Source of the DNA: Bacillota bacterium
Lineage (GTDB): Bacteria > Bacillota > Bacilli > Bacillales_B > DSM-18226
Reading direction: 5' to 3'
DNA length: 6,851 nt
Assembly (NCBI GenBank): GCA_021821235.1
Contig: JAKACS010000167.1
Span: 1-6,851, forward strand
In this document: piece by piece, positions 5,868-6,851 of the stretch
How positions within the stretch are numbered: the stretch's first letter is position 1
Layout: every line of letters starts with the position of its first letter
The notes under the pieces: generated by a model
Databases searched by the model: none
Told to the model about the DNA's origin: nothing
Seen by the model: the letters and a program-made list of their open reading frames with translations, nothing else
Translations under genes and position numbers: made by a program

Positions 5868-5916
5868 CAAAATGAAGCTAGTAAGCTAGCGGCAGGAAAT
5901 TGGCAAAATGGAAAAA

Positions 5917-5930
5917 CGAATATTCGTTCG
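5917..5930 (+). promoter_or_regulatory. SOS box (LexA operator) of uvrB
   Basis: CGAATATTCGTTCG resembles the Bacillus LexA site. It has GAAT-N4-GTTC where the core is GAAC-N4-GTTC, a single mismatch. It lies just upstream of the promoter of uvrB, a well-known SOS gene, which makes DNA-damage induction through LexA/RecA likely. Confidence 0.7.
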
Positions 5931-5937
5931 CATATTA

Positions 5938-5968
5938 TTGGTTTGTTTAACCGATGTTGTGGTAGAAT
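5938..5968 (+). promoter_or_regulatory. Extended -10 promoter of uvrB
   Basis: TAGAAT (5963-5968) is preceded by TGG (5960-5962), giving an extended -10 TGnTAGAAT. The best -35 is TTGGTT (5938-5943) at a long 19-base spacing, which the TG motif could compensate. The LexA box ends seven bases before it. Confidence 0.55.
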
Positions 5969-6022
5969 GGAAATAACGCATACGTACTGAAGCAGGATCC
6001 ATTTTTGCAGGAGGATATCAGG

Positions 6023-6851
6023 ATGAAAGACCAATTTGAACTCGTATCAAAGTATTCCCCGCAAGGCGACCAGCCCGAAGCGATCCGAAAGCTCGTTCAG
6101 GGCATCAAGGAAAACAAGCGGCACCAAACATTGCTCGGGGCAACAGGGACGGGAAAAACATTTACAATTTCAAATGTGATTAAGGAAGTAAACAAGCCGA
6201 CGCTGATCATTGCCCATAATAAAACACTGGCCGGGCAGCTTTACAGTGAATTTAAAGAATTTTTCCCAAATAACGCTGTGGAATATTTTGTTAGCTATTA
6301 TGACTATTATCAGCCCGAAGCGTATGTACCGCAGACGGACACTTTTATTGAGAAGGATGCCAGCATCAATGATGAAATTGATAAATTAAGGCACTCGGCA
6401 ACATCTGCTTTGTTTGAACGCAAAGATGTGATCATCATTGCCAGTGTTTCCTGTATCTATGGTCTCGGTTCACCGGAAGAATACCGTGAACTCGTATTGT
6501 CGATAAGAACCGGGATGGAAATTGAACGGAATCAATTGCTGCATCGCCTTGTCGATATCCAGTATGAACGGAATGATATTGACTTTAAACGCGGAACGTT
6601 CCGGGTGCGCGGCGATGTTGTTGAGATTTTCCCGGTTTCCCGCGATGAACATTGCATTCGCGTTGAATTTTTCGGCGATGAAGTCGACCGCATCCGCGAA
6701 GTTGATGCCTTGACGGGAGAAATCATTGGCGATCGCGACCATGTCGCCATTTTCCCGGCATCCCACTTCGTAACACGCGAAGAAAAGATGCAAATAGCGA
6801 TTCAAAATATTGAAAAAGAGCTGGAAGAACGGCTGGCCGTTCTTCGTTCCG
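6023..6851 (+). CDS. uvrB: UvrABC system protein B (excinuclease subunit), N-terminal part
   Basis: UvrB takes damaged DNA from UvrA, verifies the lesion and recruits UvrC for incision in nucleotide excision repair. The first 276 of about 660 residues are visible. The Walker A motif GATGTGKT is at 39-46. The damage-probing beta-hairpin lies at about 92-112, with Y92, Y93, Y95, Y96, Y101 and F108 at the positions described for Bacillus caldotenax UvrB. The later helicase motifs, including DESH, and the C-terminal UvrC-binding helices lie beyond the window. The ATG at 6023 has AGGAGG (6009-6014) eight bases before it. uvrA normally follows. No anomaly is seen. Confidence 0.98.
   Translation, partial: MKDQFELVSKYSPQGDQPEAIRKLVQGIKENKRHQTLLGATGTGKTFTISNVIKEVNKPTLIIAHNKTLAGQLYSEFKEFFPNNAVEYFVSYYDYYQPEAYVPQTDTFIEKDASINDEIDKLRHSATSALFERKDVIIIASVSCIYGLGSPEEYRELVLSIRTGMEIERNQLLHRLVDIQYERNDIDFKRGTFRVRGDVVEIFPVSRDEHCIRVEFFGDEVDRIREVDALTGEIIGDRDHVAIFPASHFVTREEKMQIAIQNIEKELEERLAVLRS

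Noticed and set aside
6470..6805. Minus-strand 111-codon frame opposite uvrB
   Set aside because: It is the antisense shadow of the strongly conserved uvrB frame, with no ribosome binding site of its own.

Overview
The window looks like chromosomal DNA of a Bacillaceae-type Firmicute. The evidence is moderate GC, strong AAAGGAGG-type ribosome binding sites, frequent ATGA gene overlaps, a CcpA-type cre sequence, a Bacillus-type SOS box, and a CsbA-like gene immediately upstream of uvrB as in Bacillus subtilis. Genus and species cannot be decided from this sequence alone.

Layout. From the left edge to about 3208 there is a minus-strand block, read right to left. It holds a LytS-type sensor kinase with a 5TM receptor domain (1589-3208), a LytTR response regulator (867-1592), a 134-base regulatory gap, a small DUF3311 membrane protein (532-732) and the N-terminal part of a sodium:solute symporter cut by the window edge (1-535). 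Each pair overlaps by ATGA. The gap carries a -10 box and a perfect match to the cre consensus lying over the -35 position. A second minus-strand operon lies at 3386-5171: a GT2 glycosyltransferase fused to a GtrA-like membrane domain, then an overlapping PlsC-like acyltransferase, ending at a long perfect hairpin. A sigma-A-like promoter for it is found near 5278-5306. The roughly 400-base gap between this operon and the plus-strand genes contains that promoter, one doubtful 24-codon ORF and the csbA promoter. On the plus strand are csbA (5590-5823) with a good terminator, then an SOS-type operator, an extended -10 promoter and the first 276 codons of uvrB (6023 to the edge).

How the genes work together. 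The left block reads as a sense-and-take-up module. A membrane kinase of the LytS/BtsS/YpdA type (known members respond to pyruvate) would phosphorylate the LytTR regulator, which would switch on the adjacent DUF3311-symporter pair, probably for pyruvate or another monocarboxylate, with CcpA shutting it down on preferred sugars. The middle operon probably makes or moves a polyprenol-linked sugar or glycolipid, but its substrate is unknown and the acyltransferase lacks the usual catalytic aspartate. The right part is ordinary stress and DNA-repair housekeeping. No mobile element, CRISPR array, tRNA or rRNA was seen. The most interesting point is the pairing of a LytST-type system with an SSS/DUF3311 transporter under apparent carbon catabolite control.
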